Positions 29,822 to 40,844 of a DNA stretch of 64,000 nucleotides are shown here, in pieces. The stretch covers positions 763,903 through 827,902 of the forward strand of contig NZ_HG931174.1 in the NCBI RefSeq assembly GCF_000582785.1. Reading direction: 5' to 3'. Source of the DNA: Candidatus Blastococcus massiliensis AP3. Its GTDB lineage: Bacteria > Actinomycetota > Actinomycetes > Mycobacteriales > Geodermatophilaceae. The first letter of the stretch is position 1; every line of letters starts with the position of its first letter. The position numbers and the translations under genes are program-made. The notes beneath the pieces are model-generated. The model worked only from the letters and a program-made list of their open reading frames with translations. It searched no databases and had not been told where the DNA came from.

Positions 29822-31411
29822 TCAGCCCGCCGCGTCGGCCGACTCCCGCTTGAGCCGCTCCTCACCGCTCTCGGTGCTGAGCGCGATCTCCCGGATCAGG
29901 AAGATCGCGAGCACGGCCACCACGGCCACGACCGCCGAGATCAGGAAGATCCGCCCGGTCGCGTCCCCGTAGGCCACGCGGATCAGCTCCTGGATCGCCG
30001 GTGGTGCATCGGCGAGGTCGGCCAGGCCGATGTCGTCCGAGCCGGCCTGCGCCGCACCGGGGGTACCGGCGAGGTCGGCCCTGATCAGCTCTCCCACGCG
30101 GGTGGAGAGCACCGCTCCCAGCACCGAGACACCCACCGTGCCGCCCAGGCTCCGGAAGAACGTCACGGCCGAGCTCGCCGACCCCAGGTCCCGGGCGGCC
30201 ACCGTGTTCTGCACCGCGAGCACCAGGTTCTGCATCGTGGCGCCGATACCGATGCCCAGCAGGAACAGGAAGCAGCAGAGCAGCACGATGTCGGTCTCGT
30301 GGTCGACCATCGAGAGCAGCGCGAACGCCAGGAGGGTCAGCAGCGACCCAGCCGTGAGGAAGCGCTTCCACCGGCCGTGGCGGGTGATCAGGTAGCCGGA
30401 GCCGGTCGAGGAGATGAGCAGCCCGCCGACCATCGGCACGGTGAGCAGCCCCGCCGCCGTCGGCGAGTAGCCGCGGGAGATCTGCAGGTACTGGCCCAGG
30501 AAGACCGTCGAGCCGAACATGGCGACGCCGATCGCGATGCTCGCGGCGATCGCCAGCGTCGTGGTGCGGTCGCGGAACAGGCGGAGGGGGACGATCGGCT
30601 CCTTGGCCCTGGTCTCGGTGACGAGGAAGGCCGCGATCGCGAGAACGCCGCCACCGACGAACAGCGCCGTCTCGGTGGAGGCCCAGGCGAAGCTGCCCCC
30701 GGCCAGGGTGACCCAGATGAGGAGCGCGGAGACCCCGGCGGTCAGGAAGGCAGCGCCGAGGTAGTCGATGTGCACCTTCCGCTTGGTCACCGGCAGGTGC
30801 AGCGTGCGCTGCAGGAGCACGAGGGCGATCAGGGCGAACGGGACACCGACGTAGAAGCACCAGCGCCAGCCCAGCCAGCTCGTGTCGACCATCACGCCGC
30901 CGATGAGCGGTCCGCCGACCGTGGCCACCGCGAACGTGCTGCCCATCCAGCCGGCGTACCGACCGCGCTCCCGCGGGCTGATCATCGCGGCCATCGCGAT
31001 CTGCACCAGCGCCTGCAGGCCACCCAGGCCCAGGCCCTGCAGGACGCGCCAGGCGATCAGCGTCTCCACCGACTGGGCGAGGCCGGCGAGCATCGAACCG
31101 ATGATGAAGATGACGATGGCGAGCTGCAGCAACAGCTTCTTGCTGAACAGGTCCGAGAGCTTGCCCCAGATGGGCGTCGAGGCGGTCGAGGCGAGCAGGG
31201 TGGCCGTGACCACCCAGGTGTAGTGCCCCTGCGAGCCCCGCAGCTCGGTGATGATCGTGGGCAGGGCGTTGGAGACGACGGTCGAGGACAGGAACGCCAC
31301 GAACATCGCCAGCAGCATCCCGGACAGCGCGGACAGGATCTGCCGGTGCGTCATCTGCCCCTGTTGCTCGGCGGGCGCCTGGGGAGCCGGCCGATCGACG
31401 GTGCTGGTCAT
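29822..31411 (-). CDS. MFS drug efflux transporter, DHA2 (EmrB/QacA) family
   Basis: A 529-residue, 14-helix proton-driven exporter. Motif A appears as GKLSDLFSKK after helix 2, the family motif C region as GGPLIGGVM in helix 5, and a long periplasmic loop precedes the last helix. ATG at 31411 after an AGGAGAACC. It is 55 bp downstream of a MarR gene on the same strand, a standard regulator-pump pair; export of hydrophobic or cationic toxins is likely, the actual substrate unknown. Confidence 0.9.
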   Translation of the reverse strand: MTSTVDRPAPQAPAEQQGQMTHRQILSALSGMLLAMFVAFLSSTVVSNALPTIITELRGSQGHYTWVVTATLLASTASTPIWGKLSDLFSKKLLLQLAIVIFIIGSMLAGLAQSVETLIAWRVLQGLGLGGLQALVQIAMAAMISPRERGRYAGWMGSTFAVATVGGPLIGGVMVDTSWLGWRWCFYVGVPFALIALVLLQRTLHLPVTKRKVHIDYLGAAFLTAGVSALLIWVTLAGGSFAWASTETALFVGGGVLAIAAFLVTETRAKEPIVPLRLFRDRTTTLAIAASIAIGVAMFGSTVFLGQYLQISRGYSPTAAGLLTVPMVGGLLISSTGSGYLITRHGRWKRFLTAGSLLTLLAFALLSMVDHETDIVLLCCFLFLLGIGIGATMQNLVLAVQNTVAARDLGSASSAVTFFRSLGGTVGVSVLGAVLSTRVGELIRADLAGTPGAAQAGSDDIGLADLADAPPAIQELIRVAYGDATGRIFLISAVVAVVAVLAIFLIREIALSTESGEERLKRESADAAG

Positions 31412-31466
31412 GGTTCTCCTGGACTGGCGGGCGAGCGCGTGCGGGCGGGAAGAACGCGGGTCCGGG

Positions 31467-31955
31467 TCATCCGGAGCCCGCCGGGGACCGCTCCCCAGCC
31501 GCGGCCGGCAGGGGCATCGCGCGGAAGTCGGCCGCCAGGCGGTCGATCAGGTCGGTGAGCCGGCGGGCGTCGTCCTCGTCCCAGCCGGACAGGACCTCGA
31601 GCGCCCAGTCGGCCCGGACGGCGCGCGTCCCGGCGAGGGCGTCGGCGCCCAGCGCGGTGAGGTGGAACAGGGTGGCCCGCCCGTCGCACGGATCCGGTCG
31701 GCGCTGCACGTAGCCGGACCGCTCCAGGGCGGCGAGCTGCCGGCTGGCCACGGAGACGTCGATCCCGGCGCGCGCGGCGAGGACGCTGCACCGCTGGTCG
31801 CCGTCCTCCTCGAGGGGCAGGAGGAGCGGCCAGCCGAAGGACGGCAGCTCGCCGTAGAGCTGGGCGGCGGCCCGCATGCTGACGTGGCGTCCGGTCCGGA
31901 CGAGCTGGGCGATGCTGGCCGTCAGCCGGTCCCGGGTCTCGGGGCTGATGGGCAC
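31467..31955 (-). CDS. MarR family regulator of the efflux gene
   Basis: A 162-residue winged-helix protein with the recognition region GIDVSVASRQLAALERSGYVQRRPDPCDGRATLFHLT. The GTG at 31955 is preferred over a TTG at 31991 because AGGA lies 8 nt upstream. It precedes the MFS gene and probably represses both; two overlapping inverted repeats at 31988-32020 are candidate operators. Confidence 0.85.
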   Translation of the reverse strand: MPISPETRDRLTASIAQLVRTGRHVSMRAAAQLYGELPSFGWPLLLPLEEDGDQRCSVLAARAGIDVSVASRQLAALERSGYVQRRPDPCDGRATLFHLTALGADALAGTRAVRADWALEVLSGWDEDDARRLTDLIDRLAADFRAMPLPAAAGERSPAGSG

Positions 31956-31987
31956 GGGAGTTCCTGACGTCGAGATGTGTGCAGAAA

Positions 31988-32020
31988 GCAACCATAAGTC
32001 GGTTGGTTGCGGTCTGCAAC
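31988..32020. promoter_or_regulatory. Overlapping inverted repeats, candidate MarR operator
   Basis: GCAACCA-N9-TGGTTGC (31988-32010) and GTTGC-N5-GCAAC (32006-32020) share five bases. They lie 33-65 nt upstream of the MarR start, between the two marR genes. TTGC/GCAA half-sites are typical for MarR proteins. Confidence 0.6.
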
Positions 32021-32054
32021 GTTCGACACGTCACGTGCCCTGCGGGAAGGACAG

Positions 32055-32561
32055 CTAGAGAGCCCGCCCGCCGTCGGTCCCGCTCTCGTCGGTCAGGTCG
32101 CCGGCCTCCCGCGCCCGGGCCTCGCCGATCCGGTTCAGCCGGTGCAGCAGGTCGGCCAGGGTGGCGACGTCGTCCGCCGGCCAGTCCCCCAGGTCGGCTT
32201 CCCAGCGCTCGCGGCGCGCGTTCCGGATCAGCGCCAGGCGGGCCGAGCCCTCGGCCGAGGGGGTGAGCACCTGCGCCCGCCCGTCGTCGGGATCCGCGCT
32301 CCGGTCGACCAGCCCCAGGGCGACCAGACTGGCCACCTGCCGGCTCACCGTGCTCTTGTCCAGGCCCAGCCGGACGACGAGGTCGCTGGCCCGGAGGGGG
32401 CCGGCGTCCTGGAGCAGGGCCAGCAGGCCGTATGCCGCGCCGTCCAGATCCGGGTGCAGCTGCTCGGCGAGCCGGGCGGACAGCGCGCGCGAGCGGCGCA
32501 GCAGCAGGCCGATCTCCCGCTCGAGAGCCACGAAGGCCTCGTGCGGGTCGACCCCGCTCAC
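32055..32561 (-). CDS. MarR family regulator fused to the dnaK operon by overlap
   Basis: A 168-residue MarR protein with wHTH SDLVVRLGLDKSTVSRQVASLVALGLVDRSADPDDGRAQ. The GTG at 32561 overlaps the hspR stop by 4 nt (GTGA) and has GGAG 6 nt before it, so it was preferred to the GTG at 32582. This puts a MarR gene at the end of the dnaK-grpE-dnaJ-hspR operon. The DNA target is unknown; the MarR/efflux pair begins 99 bp downstream. Confidence 0.85.
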   Translation of the reverse strand: MSGVDPHEAFVALEREIGLLLRRSRALSARLAEQLHPDLDGAAYGLLALLQDAGPLRASDLVVRLGLDKSTVSRQVASLVALGLVDRSADPDDGRAQVLTPSAEGSARLALIRNARRERWEADLGDWPADDVATLADLLHRLNRIGEARAREAGDLTDESGTDGGRAL

Positions 32562-33007
32562 CTGCCGCTCCGCGGCCGCCACACGACCAGCGCCGAGCTC
32601 GGCCGCCGCTGCGGCACCAGGTCGGCGCGATAGCCGGCCGGCACGGCCGCCTCGGCGGCCATCCGGCGGCGTTCGCTGTGCTCCAGCTCGTCGAGCAGTT
32701 CGTGCACCCGCGCCTGCAGGGCCTCGACCTGCGACTCGAGCTCGATGATCCGCTTGATGCCGGCCAGGTTGACGCCGTCCTCCTGCGACAGCCGCTGCAC
32801 CTCGCGGAGCAGAGCGACGTCACGGGGGCTGTAGCGGCGACCACCACCGGAGGTCCGGCCGGGGCTCACCAGCCCCAGCCGGTCGTACTGGCGCAGGGTC
32901 TGGGCGTGCATGCCGGCGAGCTCGGCGGCCACGGAGATGACGAAGACGGGCGCGTCCTCGGCCACCGAGCGGGCCGCGCCCCGCGCCGGGTCGGCCGGGC
33001 TGGTCAT
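32558..33007 (-). CDS. hspR: Heat shock repressor HspR
   Basis: MerR-family repressor of dnaK and clpB that works with DnaK as corepressor. The N-terminal wHTH reads [40 protein letters not shown], the HspR hallmark; a coiled coil follows ([22 protein letters not shown]) and a basic C-terminal tail. 149 residues. Its ATG overlaps the dnaJ stop by 4 nt. HAIR sites at 27949 (clpB) and 36867 (dnaK) are its expected targets. Confidence 0.95.
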   Translation of the reverse strand: MTSPADPARGAARSVAEDAPVFVISVAAELAGMHAQTLRQYDRLGLVSPGRTSGGGRRYSPRDVALLREVQRLSQEDGVNLAGIKRIIELESQVEALQARVHELLDELEHSERRRMAAEAAVPAGYRADLVPQRRPSSALVVWRPRSGR

Positions 33008-34215
33008 CGGTCACCTCCCGACTGGAGCGCCGCGGTGATCTGCGGACGCGGGTCCTCGTCCATCTCCTCTGCCAGGGCCTCGATGACCTTGCGCTGGGCC
33101 GGCGTGAGACGGACCGGTACGGCCACCTCGAGGGTCACCAGCAGGTCGCCGGAGCGCCCCTTGCCGGGGACGCCGCGGCCGCGGACCCGCAGCGTCCGCC
33201 CGCTCGCCGTGCCGGCCGGCACCTTGAGGGACACGGTGCCGTCCAGCGTCGGGACGGTGAGGGTCGTGCCCAGCGCCGCCTCGGCGAAGGTGACCGGCAC
33301 GGTGAGCGTCAGGTCGTCGTCCTTGCGGCTGAACAGCGGGTGCTCGGCGACGTGGACGACGACGAAGAGGTCACCGGCCGGACCACCGCGGCGGCCGGGC
33401 GCGCCCTTGCCGGCCAGCCGGATGCGCTGGCCGTCCTTGACGCCGGAGGGCATGCGCACGGTGATGGTGCGGGTCTGGCTGGTGATGCCGCTGCCGGTGC
33501 AGGTCGGGCAGGGATCGTCGACGACGGAGCCGCTGCCCCGGCAGTTGCGGCACGGCTCGGAGAACGCGAACGCGCCCTGGCTGCGGCTCGTGACGCCGGC
33601 TCCCTGGCACACCGGGCAGGTGTGCGGGCTCGTACCCGGCTTCGCGCCGGAACCCGCGCACGTCGGACAGCTTCCGGGGCTCTGCATGCGCAGCGGCACC
33701 GTGACACCGAGGACGGCCTCCTCGAAGGAGAGCGTCGCCTCGGTCTCGACGTCCTGGCCACGCGCGGGGCCCGACGCCGCCTGGCTGCGTGCCCGCGCGC
33801 CGCCCGCGCCCCCGAAGATGCCGCCGAGGATGTCGCCCAGGCCGCCGGCACCGCGGGGGCCGGCACCGGTCCCGGCCCCCGCGGCACCGCCGAAGAGGTC
33901 GCCGAAGTCGAACGCCTGCCCGCCCCCGGGGAACCCGCCCCCGCCGGGGAAGCCGGCACGGGCACCGGCACCGCCGGCACCGAACAGCCGCCGCGCCTCG
34001 TCGTACTCGCCCCGCCGCTTCGGGTCGGACAGCACGTCGTAGGCCTCGGAGACGTCCTTGAACCGCGCCTCCGCCTGGCTGTTCCCCGGGTTCTTGTCCG
34101 GGTGCAGCTCCTGCGCCAGCTTCCGGTAGGCCTTCTTGATGGCCGCGGCGTCGGCGTCCTGAGGCACGCCCAACGCGGCGTAGTAGTCCTTCTCGATGAA
34201 GTCCCGGGTGCTCAT
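33004..34215 (-). CDS. dnaJ: Chaperone DnaJ
   Basis: Type I J-protein that delivers substrates to DnaK. J domain 10-75 with HPD at 38-40, Gly/Phe-rich linker (about 80-150), four zinc-binding CxxCxGxG motifs ([32 protein letters not shown]), then the two substrate-binding beta domains. 403 residues. As the operon member with HspR it is the DnaJ1-type protein of actinobacteria. Starts 22 nt after grpE. Confidence 0.96.
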   Translation of the reverse strand: MSTRDFIEKDYYAALGVPQDADAAAIKKAYRKLAQELHPDKNPGNSQAEARFKDVSEAYDVLSDPKRRGEYDEARRLFGAGGAGARAGFPGGGGFPGGGQAFDFGDLFGGAAGAGTGAGPRGAGGLGDILGGIFGGAGGARARSQAASGPARGQDVETEATLSFEEAVLGVTVPLRMQSPGSCPTCAGSGAKPGTSPHTCPVCQGAGVTSRSQGAFAFSEPCRNCRGSGSVVDDPCPTCTGSGITSQTRTITVRMPSGVKDGQRIRLAGKGAPGRRGGPAGDLFVVVHVAEHPLFSRKDDDLTLTVPVTFAEAALGTTLTVPTLDGTVSLKVPAGTASGRTLRVRGRGVPGKGRSGDLLVTLEVAVPVRLTPAQRKVIEALAEEMDEDPRPQITAALQSGGDR

Positions 34216-34237
34216 CGGGCGCCCCCTCTCTGGCGGA

Positions 34238-34926
34238 TCAGTCGGACGCCGGAGCGCCCGGCTCGTCGGACACCGGACCGGCCTGGGCCGGCGCCGGGTT
34301 CTCGGGCTCGGTCACCGCGACCATCGCCGTCCGCAGCACCCGGTCGCCGCGGCGGAAACCCTGCCGCAGGACCGTGGTCGCGGTCGGCACCGCCACGTCG
34401 GCCGACGTGTCGTGCATGACGGCCTCGTGCAGCGCCGGGTCGAACTCGTCCCCGGCCTTGCCGAAGGCCTCCACGCCCAGACCGTCCAGCAGGCCGAGGA
34501 GCCGGTCGGCCACCAGCTTGAACCCGCCGGTGAGCTCGTCGTGGTCCCGGGCGCGCTCGATGTCGTCGACGATCGGGAACAGCTGGACGGCGAACCGCTC
34601 CGCCGCCTGGTCGACCATCAGCGACCGGTCGCGATCCACGCGGCGCCGGTAGTTGGCGTACTCGGCGGTGACCCGCTGCAGGTCCTCGGTCCGCTCGGCC
34701 AGCTGCTGGGCGAGGTCTCCCCCGCCACCACCTCCGGCCGGCTGCTCCTGGGGCTGCGGCTGCTCATCCACGGGCGTCTCGTGCTCGCTCATCTGCTCCC
34801 CTGCGACGGTCGGGCCCGGCGGGGCGCCGGCCGGCTGCTCGCCGGCCGGCGCCCGCACCTCACCACTGATCGGGTCGATCCGCCGCTTGTCGCGGATGAC
34901 GACCCGCGGCTGCTCTTCCCTGTCGG

Positions 34927-34930
<4 letters not shown>
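34238..34930 (-). CDS. grpE: Nucleotide exchange factor GrpE
   Basis: Exchanges ADP for ATP on DnaK. 230 residues: a long disordered acidic/Pro N terminus (1-70), a coiled coil ([30 protein letters not shown]), and the C-terminal beta domain with the signature [20 protein letters not shown]. The ATG overlaps the dnaK stop by 4 nt. An internal ATG (about codon 47) could give a shorter form. Confidence 0.95.
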
Positions 34931-36801
<1,871 letters not shown>

Positions 36802-36866
36802 GGGGATGGCCTCTCTTCCGTGTACGGGGTGGTGCTGGTCCGTGTGAGGAGCCGAGCCGGAACCAT

Positions 36867-36887
36867 CTTGCGCGAAGTCCGCTCAAC
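36867..36887. promoter_or_regulatory. HAIR-like operator of dnaK
   Basis: CTTGCGC-N7-GCTCAAC read on the plus strand matches CTTGAGT-N7-ACTCAAG at 10 of 14 positions, with the outer CTTG and CTCAA parts kept. It lies 66 nt upstream of dnaK. Less perfect than the clpB site, so HspR may bind it more weakly. Confidence 0.75.
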
Positions 36888-37120
36888 TTTCCTGCCCACC
36901 CTAACGGCAGGGCGCCACCTCCTGTTCCCGGGGCCGGTCGCTGGGCGCTCCCTCCCCCGCACCGCACGGCGTCGACCTCGCGGTGTGGCCGGGACCCTCG
37001 CGGTCGACGCCGCGGTCGGCAGCCACATCGCGCGGATGAGTCGGCGTCGCGCGGTCGAGGTCTCACGGTTGTCCACAGCCCCGCCCCGCGACCACGCCCG
37101 AACGCCCGACACTTCCGCCC
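36888..37120. other. Intergenic region upstream of dnaK and the AbiEi/DUF559 gene
   Basis: With the HAIR site this is part of a 319-bp gap (36802-37120). It contains the left copy of a 53-bp inverted element (36980-37033) and the start region of the gene at 37121. A short TTGTCCACA at about 37069-37077 resembles a DnaA box, but it is single and no origin is suggested. No gene seen. Confidence 0.6.
36980..37033 (+). repeat. Left copy of a 53-bp inverted element
   Basis: Matches the reverse complement of 38132-38184 at about 47 of 53 positions, with identical core GACCCTCGCGGTCGAC. The element is also partly self-complementary (TGTGGC ... GCCACA). It lies 88 nt before the AbiEi/DUF559 gene. 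Confidence 0.85.
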
Positions 37121-38122
37121 GTGCATCCACTCCTGCGCGCTGCGGCTGATCGGCAGCTGTGCCTCTTCACCGCTCGCGACGCACGCCGTGCCGGGTACGA
37201 GCACGGCGAGATCCGCCACCTGTGCAGCTCGGGAACGTGGGTGCGCCTGCGCCGCGGTGTGTACGGGGTCGCCGAGGAGGTCACCGCCGCCCAGGCAGCG
37301 GGACGGCGGCACGCGCTGGACTGCGTCGCCGTCCTGCTCGACCTGGACCGCCCGGGAGCCGCCGTCAGCCATTCGTCGGCGCTCCGGCTGCTCGGCCTGC
37401 CGGTCCGCCGCGCTCTGCTCCCCGACCTCGTGCGGCTCACGGCCCCGGACCTGTGGCGCCGCGGCAAGGGCTTCGTGGTCAACCAGGCGCCGCTGCCCCC
37501 GGAGGACGTGACGACCCGCGGGCCGGTGCGGCTCACGACGCCGGCCCGCACCCTGGTCGACTGCGCGCGGGAATGGCCCCTGGAGGACGCCGTCGTCGCG
37601 ATGGACGCCGGGCTGCTTAAAGGCGCCGTCTCCCCTGCCGGACTCGCCGCCGCCGTGACGGCCGCGCGGTCGTGGCCGGGGGCGCCGCGCGCGGCACGGG
37701 CCGCCGGGCTCGCCGACGGTCGGGCGGAGTCGCCGCTGGAGACGCGGGGGCGGCTGCGGATCCTCGGCGCCGGGTTCCCCGCACCGGAGCTCCAGGTGGA
37801 GATCCGCGTCGCGGGGCGGCTCGTCGGAGTCGCCGATGCGTGGTTCGAGGAGGCTGCAGTGGCGGTGGAGTTCGACGGGCAGGTCAAGTACACCGACCCG
37901 TGGCGGGGCCGCACACCGGAGCGCGTGCTGTGGGAGGAGAAGCGGCGCGAGGACCAGATGCGGGGGGTGGACATCCGCGTCGTGCGGATCGTCGACGAGG
38001 ACCTCGACGCGAACTGGGGCGCCACCGAGGACCGCCTGCGCTCGCTGCTCGCGGTCCCCGGGCCGGCGGTGCGGCAGTTCACGACGGCGGCCCGGTCGAG
38101 AGGCGTCGTCCGCGCCGGATGA
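37121..38122 (+). CDS. AbiEi-like winged helix fused to DUF559 nuclease-like domain
   Basis: A 333-residue protein of a type common in actinobacteria. N-terminal segment (about 1-65: ARDARRAGYEHGEIRHLCSSGTWVRLRRGVYGV) resembles the AbiEi antitoxin wHTH; residues 70-150 follow the AbiEi_4-like pattern (AVSHSSALRLLGLPV...). The C-terminal part (about 200-300) has the restriction-endonuclease-like DUF559 fold: ESPLE, VADAWF, AVEFDGQVKY and EKRREDQMR, giving E-D-ExD/K catalytic candidates. No AbiEii toxin gene is present, so this is not a classical toxin-antitoxin pair. It is flanked by 53-bp inverted elements, suggesting movement or duplication as a unit. GTG start at 37121. Role unknown. Confidence 0.75.
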   Translation: MHPLLRAAADRQLCLFTARDARRAGYEHGEIRHLCSSGTWVRLRRGVYGVAEEVTAAQAAGRRHALDCVAVLLDLDRPGAAVSHSSALRLLGLPVRRALLPDLVRLTAPDLWRRGKGFVVNQAPLPPEDVTTRGPVRLTTPARTLVDCAREWPLEDAVVAMDAGLLKGAVSPAGLAAAVTAARSWPGAPRAARAAGLADGRAESPLETRGRLRILGAGFPAPELQVEIRVAGRLVGVADAWFEEAAVAVEFDGQVKYTDPWRGRTPERVLWEEKRREDQMRGVDIRVVRIVDEDLDANWGATEDRLRSLLAVPGPAVRQFTTAARSRGVVRAG

Positions 38123-38131
38123 CCTCACCCT

Positions 38132-38184
38132 CGCGCTGTGGCAGCCGACCGCGCGGTCGACCGCGAGGGTCGCTGCCACACCGC
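38132..38184 (-). repeat. Right copy of a 53-bp inverted element
   Basis: Inverted relative to 36980-37033 and 10 nt after the AbiEi/DUF559 stop. On its own it can form a hairpin with GTGGCAGC / GCTGCCAC arms and a GGTCGACC-type centre, so it could also act as a terminator. Confidence 0.85.
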
Positions 38185-38454
38185 ACGGACGACGAGCCGC
38201 GACGACGGTGCGGGGGTGGTGCCGACGCGAAGCCTCCGGCTCCGGTGCGACCGGATCGTGATCGCTACGCCCGAGTAGCCTTCGGGCGCGCCAGCTATCG
38301 TGCGATCCGTGCGGGCACGCCGTGCCCGCATGCGTTCCGCGCGCCGGTCCCCGACCGGTGTCGACGACGGCGCGTGCACCTATCCAGAGCTTCGCCGTCG
38401 CCGTACGGCGCACGGGAGTCAACCGACGCCGGCAGGCGTGCGGGGGAGGAAAAC
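38185..38454. other. Intergenic region upstream of the EtfD-like gene with two palindromes
   Basis: Part of a 332-bp gap. Holds two clean palindromes: CGCCCGA-N7-TCGGGCG (38268-38288) and GCGGGCAC-N3-GTGCCCGC (38311-38329). They lie 126-187 nt before the gene at 38455, in its probable promoter region. No ORF with coding character was seen. A ribosome site GGGGGAGGA ends 4-5 nt before the ATG. Confidence 0.55.
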
Positions 38455-40752
38455 ATGACGGGCACGCTGCAGATCGTCCTCGGGACGATCAGCGTCCTCT
38501 TCCTGATCGTGGCCTCGGTGATGGCCTACCGCGCGGTGCGCGCCATGGTGCGGATCATCCGCACCGGCCAGCCCGACGGCACCCGATGGGGGCCGGTCAA
38601 GACCCGCCTGAAGACGACGCTGGTCGAGTCGCTGGGCCATACCCGGATGCTCAAGTGGTCGAGCATCGGCGTGGCCCACTGGTTCGTCTTCGTCGGCTTC
38701 TACGGCCTGTTCCTCACCCTGGTCGAGGCCTTCGGCGAGGTCTGGGACCCGGCCTTCAAGCTGCCGCTCATCGGCGAGTGGGCGGTGTGGAACCTCTTCG
38801 CCGACATCATCGGCACCGGCACGATCCTCGGGATCATCTACCTGATCATCCGGCGCCAGCGCGACCACCCGCGTCGGCAGGGGCGCAAGAGCCGCTTCGC
38901 CGGTTCGAACGAGGGCCGCGGCTACTTCGTCGAGGCCATCGTCCTCGGCGTCGGAACCTGCATCCTGCTGATCCGCGCGCTCAAGGTCTCCTCCGACCTC
39001 ACCGAGGCGCCGGCCTGGTCGCACCCGGTCTCCAGCGCCCTCGGCCAGATCCTGCCGGACAGCCCCGACCTGCTGACGGTCGTCGCGTTCGTCAAGATCG
39101 TGATCAGCCTGACCTGGCTGGTCGTCATCAGCCGCGTCCTCAACATGGGTGTCGCCTGGCACCGGTTCAGCGCGTTCCTCAACATCTACGCGAAGCGCAA
39201 CGCCGACGGCGCCCCCGCGCTCGGCCCGCTGCTGCCCATGACCAGCGGTGGCAAGCCGATCGACTTCGAGGACCCGGGCGAGGACGACATCTTCGGCCGC
39301 GGGAAGATCGAGGACTTCACGTGGAAGGGGATGCTGGACTTCACCACCTGCACGGAGTGCGGTCGGTGCCAGAGCCAGTGCCCGGCGTGGAACACGGGCA
39401 AGCCGCTCAGCCCGAAGATGGTGATCATGGACCTCCGCGATCACCTCTACGCGAAGGCTCCCTACCTCCTCGGTGAGAAGACGGCCTCGGAGACGGCCCC
39501 GGACTACGACGTCCTCAAGCCGAGCGACGAGCAGGTCTGGGCCAGCGGCTACGCCCGCATCGAGGGCACCAACGACGCGCAGGCCCACCGCCCGCTCGTC
39601 GGCACCCTCGAGGAGGGCGGGGTCATCGACCCCGACGTCCTGTGGTCCTGCACGAACTGCGGTGCCTGCGTCGAGCAGTGCCCGGTGGACATCGAGCACA
39701 TCGACCACATCGAGGACATGCGCCGCTACCAGGTGCTCATCGAGAGCAACTTCCCCTCGGAGGCCGGCGTGATGCTGACCAACCTGGAGAAGCGCGGCAA
39801 CCCGTGGGGCATGGGCGGCAACGTCCGCGAGGACTGGATCAAGGAGCTCGACTTCGAGGTCCGCATGGCCGACGGCCCGCTTCCCCACGAGGTCGAGTAC
39901 CTGTTCTGGGTCGGCTGCGCCGGCGCCGTCGACGACCGGGCCAAGAAGGTCACCAAGGCCGTCGCGGAGCTCCTGCACACCGCGGGCGTCGAGTTCGCCG
40001 TCCTCGGCAACGGGGAGACCTGCTCCGGCGACCCGGCCCGTCGCCTCGGCAACGAGTTCGTGTTCCAGCAGCTGGCCATGGAGAACGTCGAGACCCTCAA
40101 CGGCGTCTTCGAGGGCCGCGTCCCCGGCACCCGCAAGATCGTGGCCACCTGCCCGCACTGCTTCAACTCGCTGGGCAAGGAGTACCCGCAGGTCGGTGGC
40201 GAGTACGAGGTCATCCACCACACGCAGCTGCTCGGCCAGCTGATCGAGGAGGGCCGGCTCGTCCCGGTCACCCCGATCGACCGCAAGGTGACCTACCACG
40301 ACCCGTGCTTCCTGGGCCGGCACAACAAGGTCTACACGCCCCCGCGCGAGATCCTCGACTCCGTCCAGGGCCTCTCCACGCAGGAGATGCACCGCTGCAA
40401 GGACCGCGGCTTCTGCTGCGGCGCCGGCGGCGCCCGCATGTGGATGGAGGAGAAGATCGGCAAGCGGATCAACATGGAGCGCACCGAGGAGGCGCTCGAG
40501 CTGGATCCCGACGTCATCTCCACCGCGTGCCCGTTCTGCATCACCATGCTCTCCGACGCCCTCACGTCGAAGAAGCAGAACGGCGAGGCCGGCGAGCACG
40601 TCGAGGTCCTCGACGTCAGCCAGATCCTGCTGCGCTCGATGCAGCCGGTCGCTGCCGGCGTCCAGGGCGCGGCCTCCGGTGCCGACGTCGGCACCAAGGG
40701 CGACGACGTCGTCGGCCTGGACTCCGCCGCGACGGAGCACGACCCGCAGTAG
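38455..40752 (+). CDS. etfD: Membrane-bound Fe-S oxidoreductase, EtfD (Rv0338c) type
   Basis: A 765-residue protein that in mycobacteria takes electrons from ETF (FixA/FixB) during fatty acid oxidation and passes them to the membrane quinone pool. N-terminal region (about 1-250) has five or six membrane helices of the NarI-like type. Two 4Fe-4S motifs follow: CTECGRCQSQCP from Cys299 and CTNCGACVEQCP from Cys399. Two Cys-rich CCG domains complete it, with CPHC at about 566, HDPCFLGR, and RGFCCGAGGARMW at about 652-660, as in HdrD-like reductases. The ATG at 38455 has GGGGGAGGA upstream; the long open frame before it is noncoding. A FadE5-like dehydrogenase 23 kb away fits this role. Confidence 0.88.
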   Translation: MTGTLQIVLGTISVLFLIVASVMAYRAVRAMVRIIRTGQPDGTRWGPVKTRLKTTLVESLGHTRMLKWSSIGVAHWFVFVGFYGLFLTLVEAFGEVWDPAFKLPLIGEWAVWNLFADIIGTGTILGIIYLIIRRQRDHPRRQGRKSRFAGSNEGRGYFVEAIVLGVGTCILLIRALKVSSDLTEAPAWSHPVSSALGQILPDSPDLLTVVAFVKIVISLTWLVVISRVLNMGVAWHRFSAFLNIYAKRNADGAPALGPLLPMTSGGKPIDFEDPGEDDIFGRGKIEDFTWKGMLDFTTCTECGRCQSQCPAWNTGKPLSPKMVIMDLRDHLYAKAPYLLGEKTASETAPDYDVLKPSDEQVWASGYARIEGTNDAQAHRPLVGTLEEGGVIDPDVLWSCTNCGACVEQCPVDIEHIDHIEDMRRYQVLIESNFPSEAGVMLTNLEKRGNPWGMGGNVREDWIKELDFEVRMADGPLPHEVEYLFWVGCAGAVDDRAKKVTKAVAELLHTAGVEFAVLGNGETCSGDPARRLGNEFVFQQLAMENVETLNGVFEGRVPGTRKIVATCPHCFNSLGKEYPQVGGEYEVIHHTQLLGQLIEEGRLVPVTPIDRKVTYHDPCFLGRHNKVYTPPREILDSVQGLSTQEMHRCKDRGFCCGAGGARMWMEEKIGKRINMERTEEALELDPDVISTACPFCITMLSDALTSKKQNGEAGEHVEVLDVSQILLRSMQPVAAGVQGAASGADVGTKGDDVVGLDSAATEHDPQ

Positions 40753-40781
40753 AAGGACCTCGCTCCATCACGTCGCAAGGC

Positions 40782-40812
40782 GGCGCCCGTTCCCCGGCCG
40801 GGGACGGGCGCC
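40782..40812 (+). terminator. Terminator after the EtfD-like gene
   Basis: GGCGCCCGTTCCCC / GGGGACGGGCGCC form a 13-bp stem with one bulged T and a GGCC loop, 30 nt after the stop. Very GC-rich, no T-tract. Confidence 0.7.
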
Positions 40813-40844
40813 GCCGCCGTTCGGGGGTGAGGGACCATTCCCAG

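Noticed and set aside
37060-37080. TTGTCCACA as a DnaA box and possible origin.
   Set aside because: Only a single box in this gap, no AT-rich unwinding region, and no dnaA or dnaN nearby.
37121-38122. Complete AbiE toxin-antitoxin system.
   Set aside because: Only an AbiEi-like N-terminal part is present; there is no AbiEii nucleotidyltransferase gene beside it.
38419-40740. A 773-codon frame opposite the EtfD gene.
   Set aside because: Shadow frame: no motifs, biased composition, while the plus strand has intact Fe-S and CCG motifs.
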